Shown: positions 34,738 to 44,080 of the stretch, one piece after another
Position numbering within the stretch: the stretch's first letter is position 1
How the letters are laid out: every line of letters begins with the position of its first letter
From: DAIOEK01 sp963708715
GTDB lineage: Bacteria > Chloroflexota > Anaerolineae > Anaerolineales > Anaerolineaceae
Direction of reading: 5' to 3'
Assembly: GCA_963708715.1 (NCBI GenBank)
Contig: CAVPSU010000002.1
Span: forward strand, 496,001 to 560,000
DNA: 64,000 bases
Notes under the pieces: model-generated
Told to the model about the DNA's origin: nothing
Databases searched by the model: none
What the model saw: the letters and a program-made list of their open reading frames with translations, nothing else
Made by a program: the position numbers and the translations under genes

Positions 34738-36051
34738 ATGGGATACTTGCGCGAATTGAATGTAAGAAAATTCAAATCTTTTGACTCGATCGATGTTCCG
34801 GTATGGCTTGGGCATGCGGAAAAATTGCCGAATCGGAACTTCATTACCGTTGCCGAAAAAGATGTCATCGATCTGATTCGTAATTATCATGATTTTTCCA
34901 AAGCTGACCTGGTTTCAATCACCAACTTCTCACGAACTAAAATCACAAGTTGTATTAACTCCCTTGTTAAGAAGAATATAGTATCAGAGAACATTTCCAC
35001 TGAATACACCGGTGGTCGACGCTCTAAAACGTTTAGCTTAAATGGAAAGTTAGGCTATGTAGCCGGCGTAGATATTGGCGCAACCAGCATTGACCTGGTC
35101 ATAGCGAACTTCGCCGGCGAAAGATTGGTCCGCTATTCAGAATCTGCCTCAGTCCGAGAAGGACCAATCATCATCCTGGGTCGAGTATGTACTCTTCTTG
35201 AAAAGATGCTCGCTGAAAACAATTTCGATGCAGATAAATTAGGAGGGATCGGAATCGGGATTCCTGGTCCAGTGGATTTCTCACGAGGCACCGTGGTATC
35301 CCCGCCCATTATGCCTGGATGGGATAGCTATCCGATCATTCAAACAGTTCAACAATGGTTCCCAAGTGCCAATGTCGTGGTTGACAATGATGTGAATGTG
35401 ATGGCGTTGGGAGAAATTTATCAGGGTGCCGGCAAAGGAGTCGACAACCTGATTTTTATTAAAATTGGCACTGGGATCGGTGCTGGGATCATCTGCGATG
35501 GAAGGATCTATCGAGGATCTTGTGGGTGCGCAGGAGACATTGGTCATATTAGTGTGAATAAGAACGGTCCACTCTGTCACTGTGGTAATAAAGGCTGCCT
35601 CGAGGCAGTGGCAGCAGGTCCTGCAATTGCTGAACGGGCGTTGATGGGTGCCCAGGCTGGTAAAAGCCCGATATTGATGAAATACTATGAAGCAAATGGC
35701 GGTTTTCTTAAGGCAGAGAATGTCGGTGATGCCGCAAAGGAAGGCGACGCACTTGCGACCGAGGTGATCCGTGAGAGCGGACAGCTTGTGGGTGACGTCC
35801 TGGCTAGTCTCGTAAATTTCTATAATCCCGATATGATCGTAATTGGTGGCGGTGTGAGTAACCTCGGCAACCAATTGCTATCGTCCATCCGCCAATCTGT
35901 TTTAAATCGGTCGCTTCCCCTGGCAACCCGTGATCTGCAAATTGTATTTTCAGCTATCGGACCGGATGCAGGTGTTATCGGTGCTGTGAATTTGGCAATG
36001 GATTATATGTTCACCCTTTCAGAAGGAAATGGTGAACATGTTTTGGATTAA
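34738..36051 (+). CDS. ROK-family transcriptional regulator
   Basis: 437 aa. N-terminal winged helix-turn-helix (FSKADLVSITNFSRTKITSC, residues ~53-85), then a ROK sugar-kinase-like domain: GVDIGATSIDLVIANFAG, GIGIPGPVDFSRG, VDNDVNVMALGEIYQG, IKIGTGIGAGIICDG, and zinc motif CHCGNKGCLEAVAAG. Proteins of this type (XylR/NagC-like) sense a sugar and repress uptake genes. No strong RBS before the ATG. It precedes the sugar epimerase and ABC transporter, so these are its probable targets in addition to any GntR control of its own promoter. Confidence 0.85.
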   Translation: MGYLRELNVRKFKSFDSIDVPVWLGHAEKLPNRNFITVAEKDVIDLIRNYHDFSKADLVSITNFSRTKITSCINSLVKKNIVSENISTEYTGGRRSKTFSLNGKLGYVAGVDIGATSIDLVIANFAGERLVRYSESASVREGPIIILGRVCTLLEKMLAENNFDADKLGGIGIGIPGPVDFSRGTVVSPPIMPGWDSYPIIQTVQQWFPSANVVVDNDVNVMALGEIYQGAGKGVDNLIFIKIGTGIGAGIICDGRIYRGSCGCAGDIGHISVNKNGPLCHCGNKGCLEAVAAGPAIAERALMGAQAGKSPILMKYYEANGGFLKAENVGDAAKEGDALATEVIRESGQLVGDVLASLVNFYNPDMIVIGGGVSNLGNQLLSSIRQSVLNRSLPLATRDLQIVFSAIGPDAGVIGAVNLAMDYMFTLSEGNGEHVLD

Positions 36052-36060
36052 GGAGTAGCA

Positions 36061-36909
36061 ATGAAGTTTGGTGTGAATACATTCGTCTGGATTTCTCCAT
36101 TAACCACTCCGGCGGTCAAAGACCTTGCGCCAAGGGTAAAAGAGATGGGATTTGATATTTTTGAATTATCCATCGAGAATCCAGCCTTGATCGATCCACC
36201 CGCAGTCAAAGTGGAGTTGGATAAGAACCAACTCGCTGCGATTGTTTGCGGCGCGTTCGGACCGGACCGCAACATCTGCAGTGAAGATCCTGCCATTCGT
36301 GAGAATGCAAAGAACTATATCCGCTGGCTGGTAGATGCTGCCGCCTATCTGGGGTCTGAAGTTGTTTGCGGCCCGATGTACTCTTCCGTTGGGAAAGACC
36401 ACATTGAAAGCGAAGAAGGTCGGCGGCAGGAATGGTCTCGCGCGGTTTCTGGCTTGAGAGAGATGGCGCAGTATGCTCAGCAGAAGGATATAAAGTTAGC
36501 TTTCGAACCGCTCAACCGGTTTGAAACAGATATGGTGAATGTCGTCAGTCAAGGGATGAAACTAATTCAGGATGTAGGAATGCCCAACCTGGGTTTCCAT
36601 TTGGATACTTTTCACATGCATCTCGAAGAGAAAAATAGTGCGGATGCGATTCGTCTGGCGGGAGATAAGATCTTCCATTTTCACGCCTGTGAAAATGACC
36701 GCGGTGTACCTGGAACAGGGCAGGTGTATTGGAAAGAGATCGCTCAGGCGCTTAAAGATGTGAAATACGATGGACCGATTGTGATCGAATCATTCACATC
36801 ACAGGTTAAGGAAATTGCACGAGCAGTATGTATATGGCGCGAAATTGCTCCTTCACAGGATGCGATTGCCGTAGATGGTTTGAAATTTTTGAAAACACTT
36901 TTGGCATGA
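36061..36909 (+). CDS. D-tagatose/D-allulose 3-epimerase-like protein
   Basis: 282 aa TIM barrel. Seen: GVNTFVWISPLT at the N-terminus, IVCGAFGPDRNI, LAFEPLNRFETD near residue 150 (catalytic Glu), GFHLDTFHMHLEE near 180 (Asp, metal), IFHFHACENDRGVPGTG near 205 (His), and PIVIESFTS near 240 (second catalytic Glu). This is the D-ketose 3-epimerase pattern. AAGGAG precedes the ATG and it starts 10 bases after the ROK gene. Confidence 0.87.
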   Translation: MKFGVNTFVWISPLTTPAVKDLAPRVKEMGFDIFELSIENPALIDPPAVKVELDKNQLAAIVCGAFGPDRNICSEDPAIRENAKNYIRWLVDAAAYLGSEVVCGPMYSSVGKDHIESEEGRRQEWSRAVSGLREMAQYAQQKDIKLAFEPLNRFETDMVNVVSQGMKLIQDVGMPNLGFHLDTFHMHLEEKNSADAIRLAGDKIFHFHACENDRGVPGTGQVYWKEIAQALKDVKYDGPIVIESFTSQVKEIARAVCIWREIAPSQDAIAVDGLKFLKTLLA

Positions 36910-36935
36910 GGATACATTGAGTAGAAGAGGATTTT

Positions 36936-38522
36936 ATGACTGAAGAACAAGTACTTCTGGCTCCTGACCAAACAAAAATTACCGAACCTTTGTTGGAAGT
37001 CAGGAATATTTCCAAAAGGTTCCCCGGTGTGGTCGCGCTGAATGATGTCTCAGTGCAGTTCATGCCAGGCGAAGTACATGCCATCGTCGGTGAGAATGGC
37101 GCTGGCAAATCGACTTTGATGAAAATTTTGTCTGGCGCTTACACCGCTGATTCAGGAGAGATCTACCTGGCTGGTGAGAAAGTTACCTTTACACACCCTC
37201 AAGAAGCTCAATCTAAAGGGATCTCCATTATTTACCAGGAGTTCAATCTTTTACCAGACCGAACTGTCGCCCATAATATATTCCTGGGTCGCGAGCCATC
37301 CAAATTCGGGGTAATCGATATCCGAAAATTAAATAAACAGGCAGAAGATGTGCTGAGAGAGATCGGTGTGGAAAAAATGATCTCTCCAACATCTCTGGCA
37401 AGCAGTCTTTCGGTGGCAGAGCAGCAACTGGTTGAAATTGCAAAAGCGATCTCATTCAAGGCAAAAGTATTGATCATGGATGAACCGACCGCTGCCCTAA
37501 CTAATACAGAGGTAAAACTTCTGGCTGATTTGATCTGTAAATTAAAAAATCGGGGAATGTCCATCATCTTCATTTCCCACCGTCTGGTCGAAGTATTTGA
37601 TATAGCAGAAATGATCACTGTATTAAAAGACGGGCAGCTCGTTAATACTGTCAATAAAAAGGATGTTTTACCGGCCGATCTGATCTTCATGATGGTCGGT
37701 CGGACCCTGGATCATTACTTCCCACCATTAGGCACTCCTGAAGAATTCGGTGAAGTAATTTTGAGGGTTAAGAATGCTTCCAACCACTTCCTGAAGAATA
37801 TCAATTTTGAGCTCCGCAAAGGTGAAGTCCTTGGGATTGCAGGATTACAGGGATCCGGACGTACAGAAATGGCCCAAGCCATATTCGGTGTGGATCCATT
37901 TAAATCGGGCACGATAGAACTTCATGGAAAATTGATTGACATCAAAAATCCTAGCCAGGCGATAAAAAATAGAATGGGTTTTGTCACAGAAGACCGGAAA
38001 TCAGAAGGAATCCTCCCCCAACAGCCCATCCGGGATAACATGCTCCTCACAGTCAGATCGATTCAAAATGTATTCGGGAGCATCTCCAAAGATGGGATCC
38101 GAAGGTCTCCAAAACTTGTACCCAACCTGGGGAAGCAGGTGGATGTACGTACCGATAGTTATGATCGAGAGGTTCAATTCTTAAGTGGTGGTAACCAACA
38201 AAAAGTAGTGCTGGCGAAATGGTTGGCATCTGAGGCAGACGTATTTATCTTTGATGAGCCTACCCGCGGCATTGACGTGGAGTCAAAGGCAAGTATCCAC
38301 GATATGATCAGAGAATTAACCAAGAAAGGTATCGCGGTCCTAATGATCTCTTCAGAACTACCTGAAGTTATAGGGATGAGTGACCGGATACTGGTCATGC
38401 GGGATAGGCAGATAGCAGGTGAACTCCCGGCAAAATCAACCGAGCAGGATATTATGCTCGTGGCAACTGGACACCAAAAAAGTCATGAAATTAACAATAC
38501 CGCAGCAGTGGGAGTGAACTAA
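36936..38522 (+). CDS. Sugar ABC transporter ATPase, two nucleotide-binding domains (RbsA-like)
   Basis: 528 aa. Domain 1: Walker A GENGAGKST near 55, signature SLSVAEQQLVEIAKAIS, Walker B VLIMDEPTAAL. Domain 2: GLQGSGRTE degenerate Walker A, ILPQQPIRDNM, signature LSGGNQQKVVLAKWL, Walker B VFIFDEPTRGIDVES. Energises import of a monosaccharide together with the next two permeases and the lipoprotein at 40690. The permease start follows two bases after this stop. Confidence 0.9.
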   Translation: MTEEQVLLAPDQTKITEPLLEVRNISKRFPGVVALNDVSVQFMPGEVHAIVGENGAGKSTLMKILSGAYTADSGEIYLAGEKVTFTHPQEAQSKGISIIYQEFNLLPDRTVAHNIFLGREPSKFGVIDIRKLNKQAEDVLREIGVEKMISPTSLASSLSVAEQQLVEIAKAISFKAKVLIMDEPTAALTNTEVKLLADLICKLKNRGMSIIFISHRLVEVFDIAEMITVLKDGQLVNTVNKKDVLPADLIFMMVGRTLDHYFPPLGTPEEFGEVILRVKNASNHFLKNINFELRKGEVLGIAGLQGSGRTEMAQAIFGVDPFKSGTIELHGKLIDIKNPSQAIKNRMGFVTEDRKSEGILPQQPIRDNMLLTVRSIQNVFGSISKDGIRRSPKLVPNLGKQVDVRTDSYDREVQFLSGGNQQKVVLAKWLASEADVFIFDEPTRGIDVESKASIHDMIRELTKKGIAVLMISSELPEVIGMSDRILVMRDRQIAGELPAKSTEQDIMLVATGHQKSHEINNTAAVGVN

Positions 38523-38523
38523 C

Positions 38524-39519
38524 ATGACAACCCAAGTATTCAACGACAGTTGGTTCAAACGAATTGCTCGGAATATTCACATTCCGCCTGTCTATTTTTT
38601 CCTGATCATAGTTTTTGTATCCACTGGCATCCTCGATCAAATTTATGCCGACGGACAAATGCTTACCAATCCAAGCATAATGCTCAATATTATTGTTCGT
38701 TCGGTCGCATTGGGAATTGTGGCAGTTGGTCAAACCCTGGTGCTCGTAGGTGCGTCCATTGATTTGTCGGTAGCATATACGATCAGCATTACTGCAGTTA
38801 TGTCCTCCTATCTCATGCAGGGTAATACTGCAAATGTTCCTTTGGCCATTGCGGGTGTGTTTTTGATCGGTATTACGATCGGTCTGGTAAATGGGATAGT
38901 AATTACCAAATTTCGGGTGAATCCATTTATCGCCACATTGGGTACCAGTCTGATTATCAAAGGGATCATCAACGCCACCTTCTCTAACTACACTGGAAGT
39001 GTTCCAAAATCGTTTGAATATTTTGGTTATGGAACCATTGGCCCAGTTCCTGTTTCGATCTTGATCCTCTTACTGGTAGTTATCATCGGCTGGTTCATTC
39101 TGGCTCGAACCAAATTCGGCGCTCACTTATACGGAGTTGGCGGAAACGCTGAAGTAGCCCGCCTTTCCGGTGTACGTACTGATCGAGTACTGATCGGTGC
39201 ACATGTATTATGCAGTGTCACAGCCGTTCTGTCGGGAATGTTCCTTGTCAGCCTAATGCGTTCCGGCGCCCCCTGGGTTGGTCCGAATGGTTTCTATGAC
39301 CTAAATTCCATCGCGACCACCGTGATCGGTGGTACTGCCCTTTCGGGTGGGAAAGGTGGAGTGTGGGGTACCCTGGCTGGTGTGCTGATCTTTGGCGTCT
39401 TGAGTACTGCTTTCAATCAATTGGGTGTGAATCCATACCTGAAAAATGTATTTCAAGGCGTGATCATTATCATGGCAGTGGCCAGCTATACCTTACGTTC
39501 GAATAAAGAAGTGGCCTAA
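38524..39519 (+). CDS. Sugar ABC transporter permease (RbsC-like), first
   Basis: 331 aa, about eight to ten membrane segments. Seen: LNIIVRSVALGIVAVGQTLV, LVGASIDLSVAYTISI (the conserved IDLSVG-type segment), NPFIATLGTSLIIKGI, VGGNAEVARLSGVRTDRV cytoplasmic coupling loop, and TTVIGGTALSGGKGGVWGTL. Forms a heterodimer with the next gene product, presumably. Confidence 0.9.
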   Translation: MTTQVFNDSWFKRIARNIHIPPVYFFLIIVFVSTGILDQIYADGQMLTNPSIMLNIIVRSVALGIVAVGQTLVLVGASIDLSVAYTISITAVMSSYLMQGNTANVPLAIAGVFLIGITIGLVNGIVITKFRVNPFIATLGTSLIIKGIINATFSNYTGSVPKSFEYFGYGTIGPVPVSILILLLVVIIGWFILARTKFGAHLYGVGGNAEVARLSGVRTDRVLIGAHVLCSVTAVLSGMFLVSLMRSGAPWVGPNGFYDLNSIATTVIGGTALSGGKGGVWGTLAGVLIFGVLSTAFNQLGVNPYLKNVFQGVIIIMAVASYTLRSNKEVA

Positions 39520-39531
39520 GGAGTGAATTAA

Positions 39532-40539
39532 ATGACAGCTTCTACGATCTCTGAACAAGCTTCTTCAACCACTTTTCTCCAAAAACTATGGATCTGGATC
39601 CGTAAGATCCCGCCTGTATTTCCAATATTCCTGGTCATCTTCATAACCCTTGGATTTCTCAATCCAAAGGGCTACCAAACCATGAATGGGATCATGACCT
39701 TTCTTCGTCCAGCATCCCCATTAGCAGTAATTGCCATCGGGGAGATGGTCGTGCTGGCTTTAGGAGGGTTTGACCTATCCGTTGGCGCAATAGTGACATT
39801 TTGTGTTCTGGTCAGCTCAAAATTCTTGGCGAATGAACCCTCCAATATGGTCCCCGACATTCTGATGCTGCTGGGCGTGGGTGTGCTGATCGGTTTGATC
39901 AACGGATTTACAGTGAGCTATCTCAGAGTGCCGTCCTTCATAACCACCCTTGGGATGATGATGATCGTACGAGGGTCTGCCCTTTACTATGTTGGCGGCG
40001 CACCACAGGGTTACCTTACCGATAATTTTCGCTTTTTTGGCCGCAATTATATCCAAAATGTACCTTTCTTTTCACGAATTCCATATTCCTTCATTATTTT
40101 GATCGCATTAGCGATACTTGCCTACTTCATTTTCCACCGCACGAATTTCGGACGACAGGTACTTGCAGTTGGCGATAATATGCGAGCATCGGGATTATCC
40201 GGTGTCAGGGTCAAACGGATCCGCGTGATGAGTTTCGTCTTTTCTAGTGTTTTTGCAGTTCTGGGCGGAATCATGGTCGCTGGCTATGGCGGTGTAAATG
40301 TGACCATTGGAGAAGGGATGGAAATGCAGGCGATTGCAGCCTGTGTTATTGGTGGTGTTCTGCTCGGAGGTGGAAAAGGGTCGGTAATAAACGTGATTTT
40401 CGGGGCATTCACGCTCCAGGCAATTGTTAACTTGTTAAATCAGCTCGGTTTACCCAAGCCGTACACCGATGCCGTACAGGGTATGATCATAATTGGAGTT
40501 GTGGCTTACTCCGCATTCAGCACGATGAAAAAGCGTTAA
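39532..40539 (+). CDS. Sugar ABC transporter permease (RbsC-like), second
   Basis: 335 aa. Same fold as the preceding gene: AIGEMVVLALGGFDLSVGAIV, VPSFITTLGMMMIVRGSA, VGDNMRASGLSGVRVKRI and ACVIGGVLLGGGKGSVINV. AAGGAG before its ATG, 12 bases after the first permease. Two non-identical RbsC-type permeases with one double ATPase is a common Chloroflexota/Actinobacteria layout. Confidence 0.9.
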   Translation: MTASTISEQASSTTFLQKLWIWIRKIPPVFPIFLVIFITLGFLNPKGYQTMNGIMTFLRPASPLAVIAIGEMVVLALGGFDLSVGAIVTFCVLVSSKFLANEPSNMVPDILMLLGVGVLIGLINGFTVSYLRVPSFITTLGMMMIVRGSALYYVGGAPQGYLTDNFRFFGRNYIQNVPFFSRIPYSFIILIALAILAYFIFHRTNFGRQVLAVGDNMRASGLSGVRVKRIRVMSFVFSSVFAVLGGIMVAGYGGVNVTIGEGMEMQAIAACVIGGVLLGGGKGSVINVIFGAFTLQAIVNLLNQLGLPKPYTDAVQGMIIIGVVAYSAFSTMKKR

Positions 40540-40593
40540 TCTGATATTGTCGCAACTCAGTTGATTATTCGCCAACGAATGGAATTTACCTTC

Positions 40594-40606
40594 AAAGGAG
40601 GTGATC
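40594..40606 (+). promoter_or_regulatory. Extended Shine-Dalgarno-like sequence without a gene
   Basis: AAAGGAGGTGATC is fully complementary to the usual 3' end of 16S rRNA over 13 bases, but no start codon follows at normal distance. It lies 84 bases before the lipoprotein ATG, which has its own RBS (AGGAGG at about 40675). It may be a standby ribosome site in the leader. The remainder of 40540-40689 holds no gene. Confidence 0.5.
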
Positions 40607-40689
40607 ACAAAAACGTATAAGACAGCAAGAAAAGTAAGACCAACAGAAATTCAACATCCAAACGTTCCTATTTAGGAGGAGTAAAAATA

Positions 40690-42042
40690 ATGAAAAAGAG
40701 TTTGTTTTTTGTATCAATCTTAGTCGTAGTAGTAATGCTGCTTGGGGCATGCGCTCCCGCGGCTCCCGTTGCGACTGAAGCACCTGCAGCTCCCGCTGCA
40801 CCCGCTGCACCTGCGGCTCCCGCCGCCCCCGCCGCACCTGCGGCTACAGAAGCCCCCGCTGCTCCGGCCGCTGCTGCAAATCCCGGTCTCCAGATGGATT
40901 CCGCCAAAGTCGCAGCTCAGTTCTTCACTGATGCGGATTACCTACAGTCCAAAGAATTGATGACCGCCACTGCCCTCAATCCAGACGCCCCGATCTATCT
41001 GCAGTATCTGGTTGAAAGCTCGACCGACATCAGCAAATATCCACAATATGCGGCCTTTGCTTCAAAAGCAGCCCCATACAACCTCTGCTTCTCCAATGCT
41101 GGTGTGAACAATCCCTGGCGTGTAACCGGGTATGTGACCATGCGCGAACAGGTTGAAATGCTCCGCGCCGAAGGTGTGGTAAAGAACTTCTATCACCTCG
41201 ATGCCCAGGGTGACGATGCCAAACAGATCGCTGACATCCAGGACATCCTCAATACCCCCGGGAAATGCGACGTCCTTATCGTTGCATCCAACACCTCCGA
41301 AGCGTTGACACCCATCGTTGAAAAAGCCTGCGAAGTTATGCCGGTCGTTCAATTTGACCGCTATGCTCAAACTGACTGCCCCGTCGTTTCTGAACGCCCC
41401 ATTGGTGGTTACGCCTTCGGTATCTCCGGTGCTGAAAAAGTTGTGGAAGGCCTCGGCGCAGCCGGCGGTAACGTTTTAGCATTCCGCATCCTCCCGGGTG
41501 TGGACGTCCTCGAACAGCGCTGGGGTGCAGCTCGTAAGATCTTTGAAGAGAATCCTCAGATCAATGTCATCGGTGTCGAATTTGTTGCCTATGACTCTTT
41601 CAAGGCCAACACCGTTGTTACCGACTACATCGCCAAATACGGCACGATTGATGCTGTCTGGATGGATGCTGGTGGAACCGCTGTTGCCATCCTCGAAGCC
41701 TTCGAAGATGCCGGCGTTCCTGCTCCTAAGGTCATGGTTGGTGAAGATCAACAAGACTTCCTGGAATACTGGAAAGCCAACAACCTCACCGGTATCGCGC
41801 CCACATTCCCAACCTTCCAATGGCGCACCGCAGTTCTCGCCGCAGTTATGTTCCTCAAGGGTGAGACTGTCCAACACAATTGGATTATGCCCCAGCCTAA
41901 TGTCACCGCTGAAAACCTGGATAAATACGTCGGTACTGGCATGCCTCCGCTGTATTATGTTATGAGCAGCGCTGAAGATATGACCAATTGGCCGGATGCC
42001 TGGAAAGCTCTAGACATCAACAAATACAAAGACGTTCCTTAG
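40690..42042 (+). CDS. Sugar ABC transporter substrate-binding lipoprotein
   Basis: 450 aa. Signal peptide and lipobox LGAC (Cys21), then a ~40-residue Ala/Pro/Glu linker (repeats of AAP) before the folded part, which is a type I periplasmic binding protein: LCFSNAGVNNPWRVTGYVTM, GKCDVLIVASNTSEALTPIV, PIGGYAFGISGAEKVVEGL, AVWMDAGGTAVAILEAFEDA and PTFPTFQWRTAVLAAVMFLK. It would hand a sugar to the permeases encoded just upstream. The binding protein being last in the transporter set and followed by a strong hairpin suggests separate control of its level. Confidence 0.88.
   Translation: MKKSLFFVSILVVVVMLLGACAPAAPVATEAPAAPAAPAAPAAPAAPAAPAATEAPAAPAAAANPGLQMDSAKVAAQFFTDADYLQSKELMTATALNPDAPIYLQYLVESSTDISKYPQYAAFASKAAPYNLCFSNAGVNNPWRVTGYVTMREQVEMLRAEGVVKNFYHLDAQGDDAKQIADIQDILNTPGKCDVLIVASNTSEALTPIVEKACEVMPVVQFDRYAQTDCPVVSERPIGGYAFGISGAEKVVEGLGAAGGNVLAFRILPGVDVLEQRWGAARKIFEENPQINVIGVEFVAYDSFKANTVVTDYIAKYGTIDAVWMDAGGTAVAILEAFEDAGVPAPKVMVGEDQQDFLEYWKANNLTGIAPTFPTFQWRTAVLAAVMFLKGETVQHNWIMPQPNVTAENLDKYVGTGMPPLYYVMSSAEDMTNWPDAWKALDINKYKDVP
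40752..40878 (+). repeat. Low-complexity Ala/Pro-coding repeat in the lipoprotein linker
   Basis: GC-rich, imperfect 9- to 12-base repeats of GCACCTGCG / GCTCCCGCC type encoding (APA)n with TEAP interruptions. Probably a flexible tether between lipid anchor and binding domain. Length may vary between strains by replication slippage. Confidence 0.75.
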
Positions 42043-42080
42043 TCTGCCAGTTCTTCTGTAACAGCGAATAAATAGGAGTT

Positions 42081-42107
42081 GGGCCCGCTCGGAAACCGGG
42101 CGGGCCC
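42081..42107. terminator. Very strong GC hairpin after the binding-protein gene
   Basis: GGGCCCGCTCGG (42081-42092), loop AAA, CCGGGCGGGCCC (42096-42107): a 12-bp stem with one T-G pair. It is followed by TCTCTGT, not a real T-run, so it may be a partial terminator or 3'-end protector for the transporter message, with read-through into the isomerase genes. Confidence 0.75.
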
Positions 42108-42152
42108 TCTCTGTACCGTGAGGAAGGAATTTCTGAAAGGAGTTTGAACAAC

Positions 42153-43028
42153 ATGATCGAAATTGGATTCCACACTGACGCGTTTAATAACAGCTATTGG
42201 AATTTCGAGCAGTGCCTTCAGTGGGCGCAAAAAAATGATGTGCATTGGATCGAATGCGGCATGATCGATGGTGTCAGCTGGATACATGGTTTAGGGTATC
42301 AGCCTCACGTCGCCATGTGGGAGGATCCCAGGATGTGGCAGGAAAAAGCTGCAAAATATGGCGTGAAATTCTCACAGATCGACGCTGCCTTTCCGCTGTC
42401 CTTGCCTGAAGGTGCCTCGCTCGGCGTGGAATACGCCATGCGAACGATTCGGTGGGCATATCTGGCAGGATGTGACCATATTGACACGACCGATGACCGA
42501 TTTGCACCAAAAGGGTTAAAAGACTCTGAAGCCATGGAGATGATGAAACGATCCTATAGCCAAATTCTCGAAGTGGCTGAACGGTATCAGATGATCATCG
42601 ATATCGAGCCCCACGGATACTACACCACCAAGCCTGAATTCATGGAAAAAATGCTTGCTTTTGTAGACAGCCCTTATTTACGAATGAATATGGACACCGG
42701 TAATACCTATATTGCCGGTCAGGATCCAGTTGCGTTTTTGAAGAAATTTAGCCATAAGGTAAGCCATGTACATGTTAAAGATGTTAGCGAATCGCTTTCC
42801 GCTTCATTGCGGGGGGAATTAACCGGGATCGCTGTAAGCCAATGTGCGATCGGGGATGGCGTAAACAAAGAAAACATCAAGAAATGCATTGATCTACTTG
42901 TTGAAATCAACTATGACGGGGTTGTCAGTCTGGAATGCGAAGGCCAGGGCGGACCCATGATCGAGAAAAGCCTCGGCTTTGTTCGTGGACTTGTGGATGC
43001 TGCGAATAAGCGAATGGCTGCCAGGTAG
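42153..43028 (+). CDS. Sugar phosphate isomerase/epimerase family TIM-barrel protein
   Basis: 291 aa. AP-endonuclease-2-like barrel: EIGFHTDAFNNSYWNFEQCL, VHWIECGMIDG, IIDIEPHGYY near residue 150 (Glu metal ligand), NMDTGNTYIAG near 178 (Asp), VSHVHVKDV near 203 (His), and GVVSLECEGQ near 260 (Glu). ATG 42153 with AAAGGAG upstream; TTG 42144 is too close to the RBS. The next gene is a clear paralogue (matching DTGN, HxKD, CAxGDGV segments), so this is a tandem pair. Confidence 0.82.
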   Translation: MIEIGFHTDAFNNSYWNFEQCLQWAQKNDVHWIECGMIDGVSWIHGLGYQPHVAMWEDPRMWQEKAAKYGVKFSQIDAAFPLSLPEGASLGVEYAMRTIRWAYLAGCDHIDTTDDRFAPKGLKDSEAMEMMKRSYSQILEVAERYQMIIDIEPHGYYTTKPEFMEKMLAFVDSPYLRMNMDTGNTYIAGQDPVAFLKKFSHKVSHVHVKDVSESLSASLRGELTGIAVSQCAIGDGVNKENIKKCIDLLVEINYDGVVSLECEGQGGPMIEKSLGFVRGLVDAANKRMAAR

Positions 43029-43063
43029 ACATTCGATATTAAGACTAATTGAACGGAGGAAAA

Positions 43064-43892
43064 ATGGGAAAAGTACTTCTGGGTGTCAATATGGAATTTG
43101 TTCGATCACATGATAAACCATTTTCATGGGGCGTCGAAAAAGCAGCAGAAATCGGTTATCAATATATTGAACCGATGGTGCACTGGGGTCGTGAATTATT
43201 GAGTGAGGCTGGTTATTTTCACAGTGTCTCCATGTACGATGATCCCCTCTGGGTTCGGGAGCTCTGCGAGAAGAATCACATCAAACTTTCTAGTTTATCT
43301 TCTCATACTCCCCTCATGTAAACCAGAGATCAGCGTTGAATATCTCAAACAGGCAATTCGCTGGGCGGCTGACGCTGGAGCTCCGGTTGTAAATACCGAT
43401 GAAGGTCCCAAGCCCCTCTGGACATCAAAGGAGATGGACTACACATTGATGACCTACACCCTGACGGAAGCTTCCCTGGTTGCTGAACGTTATGGGATTA
43501 AGATCGGAATCGAACCTCATCAGCAATATTCCAATTCTATGGAAGGTCTAGATAGTATATATAACCTGGTGAAATCACCCGCCATTGGCATCAATTACGA
43601 CACCGGAAACAGCTATCTCGCAGGAACAACCGATACCTACGAGTGGTTAACCCATGTTATTCCCAATCTGGTACACCTTCACGCGAAAGATATTAGCTTC
43701 TCTCAAAGCGGGGAAGAACGTGGCAAGGTAACCGGTACGCCGGTTGGATGCGCCTGCGGTGATGGCGTTGTTGATTGGAAACGGATCATCGATATTGTGA
43801 AGAAATGCCCGAATGATATCGTTTTAAGTGTCGAATGCGGCACTGTACCCGATGCGATCCGTAGTTTTGAACACCTCAGTAAATTATTGTAG
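43064..43892 (+). pseudogene. Second, paralogous isomerase/epimerase with one frameshift
   Basis: Starts MGKVLLGVNMEFVRSHD (GGAGG before ATG 43064) and runs to SSHTPLM where TAA ends the frame. Dropping the T at 43319 restores MKPEISVEYLKQAIRW and the rest, giving a 275-residue barrel with IGIEPHQQYS, NYDTGNSYLAG, LVHLHAKDI, CACGDGVVDW and VLSVECG. Function as for its neighbour. The insertion is a single base outside any long run. Confidence 0.8.
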
Positions 43893-43896
43893 AGTC

Positions 43897-43937
43897 TTGA
43901 GAGGAAGGTTTTTTTAATCAGCCTTCCTCTCAATTTT
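43897..43937 (+). terminator. Terminator of the ROK/ABC/isomerase operon
   Basis: TTGAGAGGAAGG (43897-43908) and CCTTCCTCTCAA (43922-43933) form a perfect 12-bp stem with a 13-base loop, followed by TTTT. It comes five bases after the isomerase stop. Confidence 0.88.
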
Positions 43938-44080
43938 CGAATCAAATATTAGTTTTTGCGAGAATAATGTACGTTAATTACAACAGAATAAACAAATACC
44001 ATTTTAGTATTCCATAAGGAATTATTTATTTCATTCATCTGTAATTCGGCTGGATACGACAAACAAACTATGGAGGAAGT

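Noticed and set aside
35281..35874. 197-codon minus-strand ORF inside the ROK gene
   Set aside because: Antisense shadow; no RBS and no recognisable motif.
40601..40675. 24-codon GTG-start leader peptide before the sugar-binding lipoprotein
   Set aside because: The GTG lies within the Shine-Dalgarno-like sequence itself, so it could not be used as a start with that RBS.
40752..40878. GC-rich repeats as a CRISPR or minisatellite array
   Set aside because: They are in frame and encode the Ala/Pro linker of a lipoprotein; no spacers.
43969..43983. TGTACGTTAATTACA as a fifth GntR operator
   Set aside because: Half-site spacing is three bases shorter than in the four accepted sites and the sequence in between does not fit.
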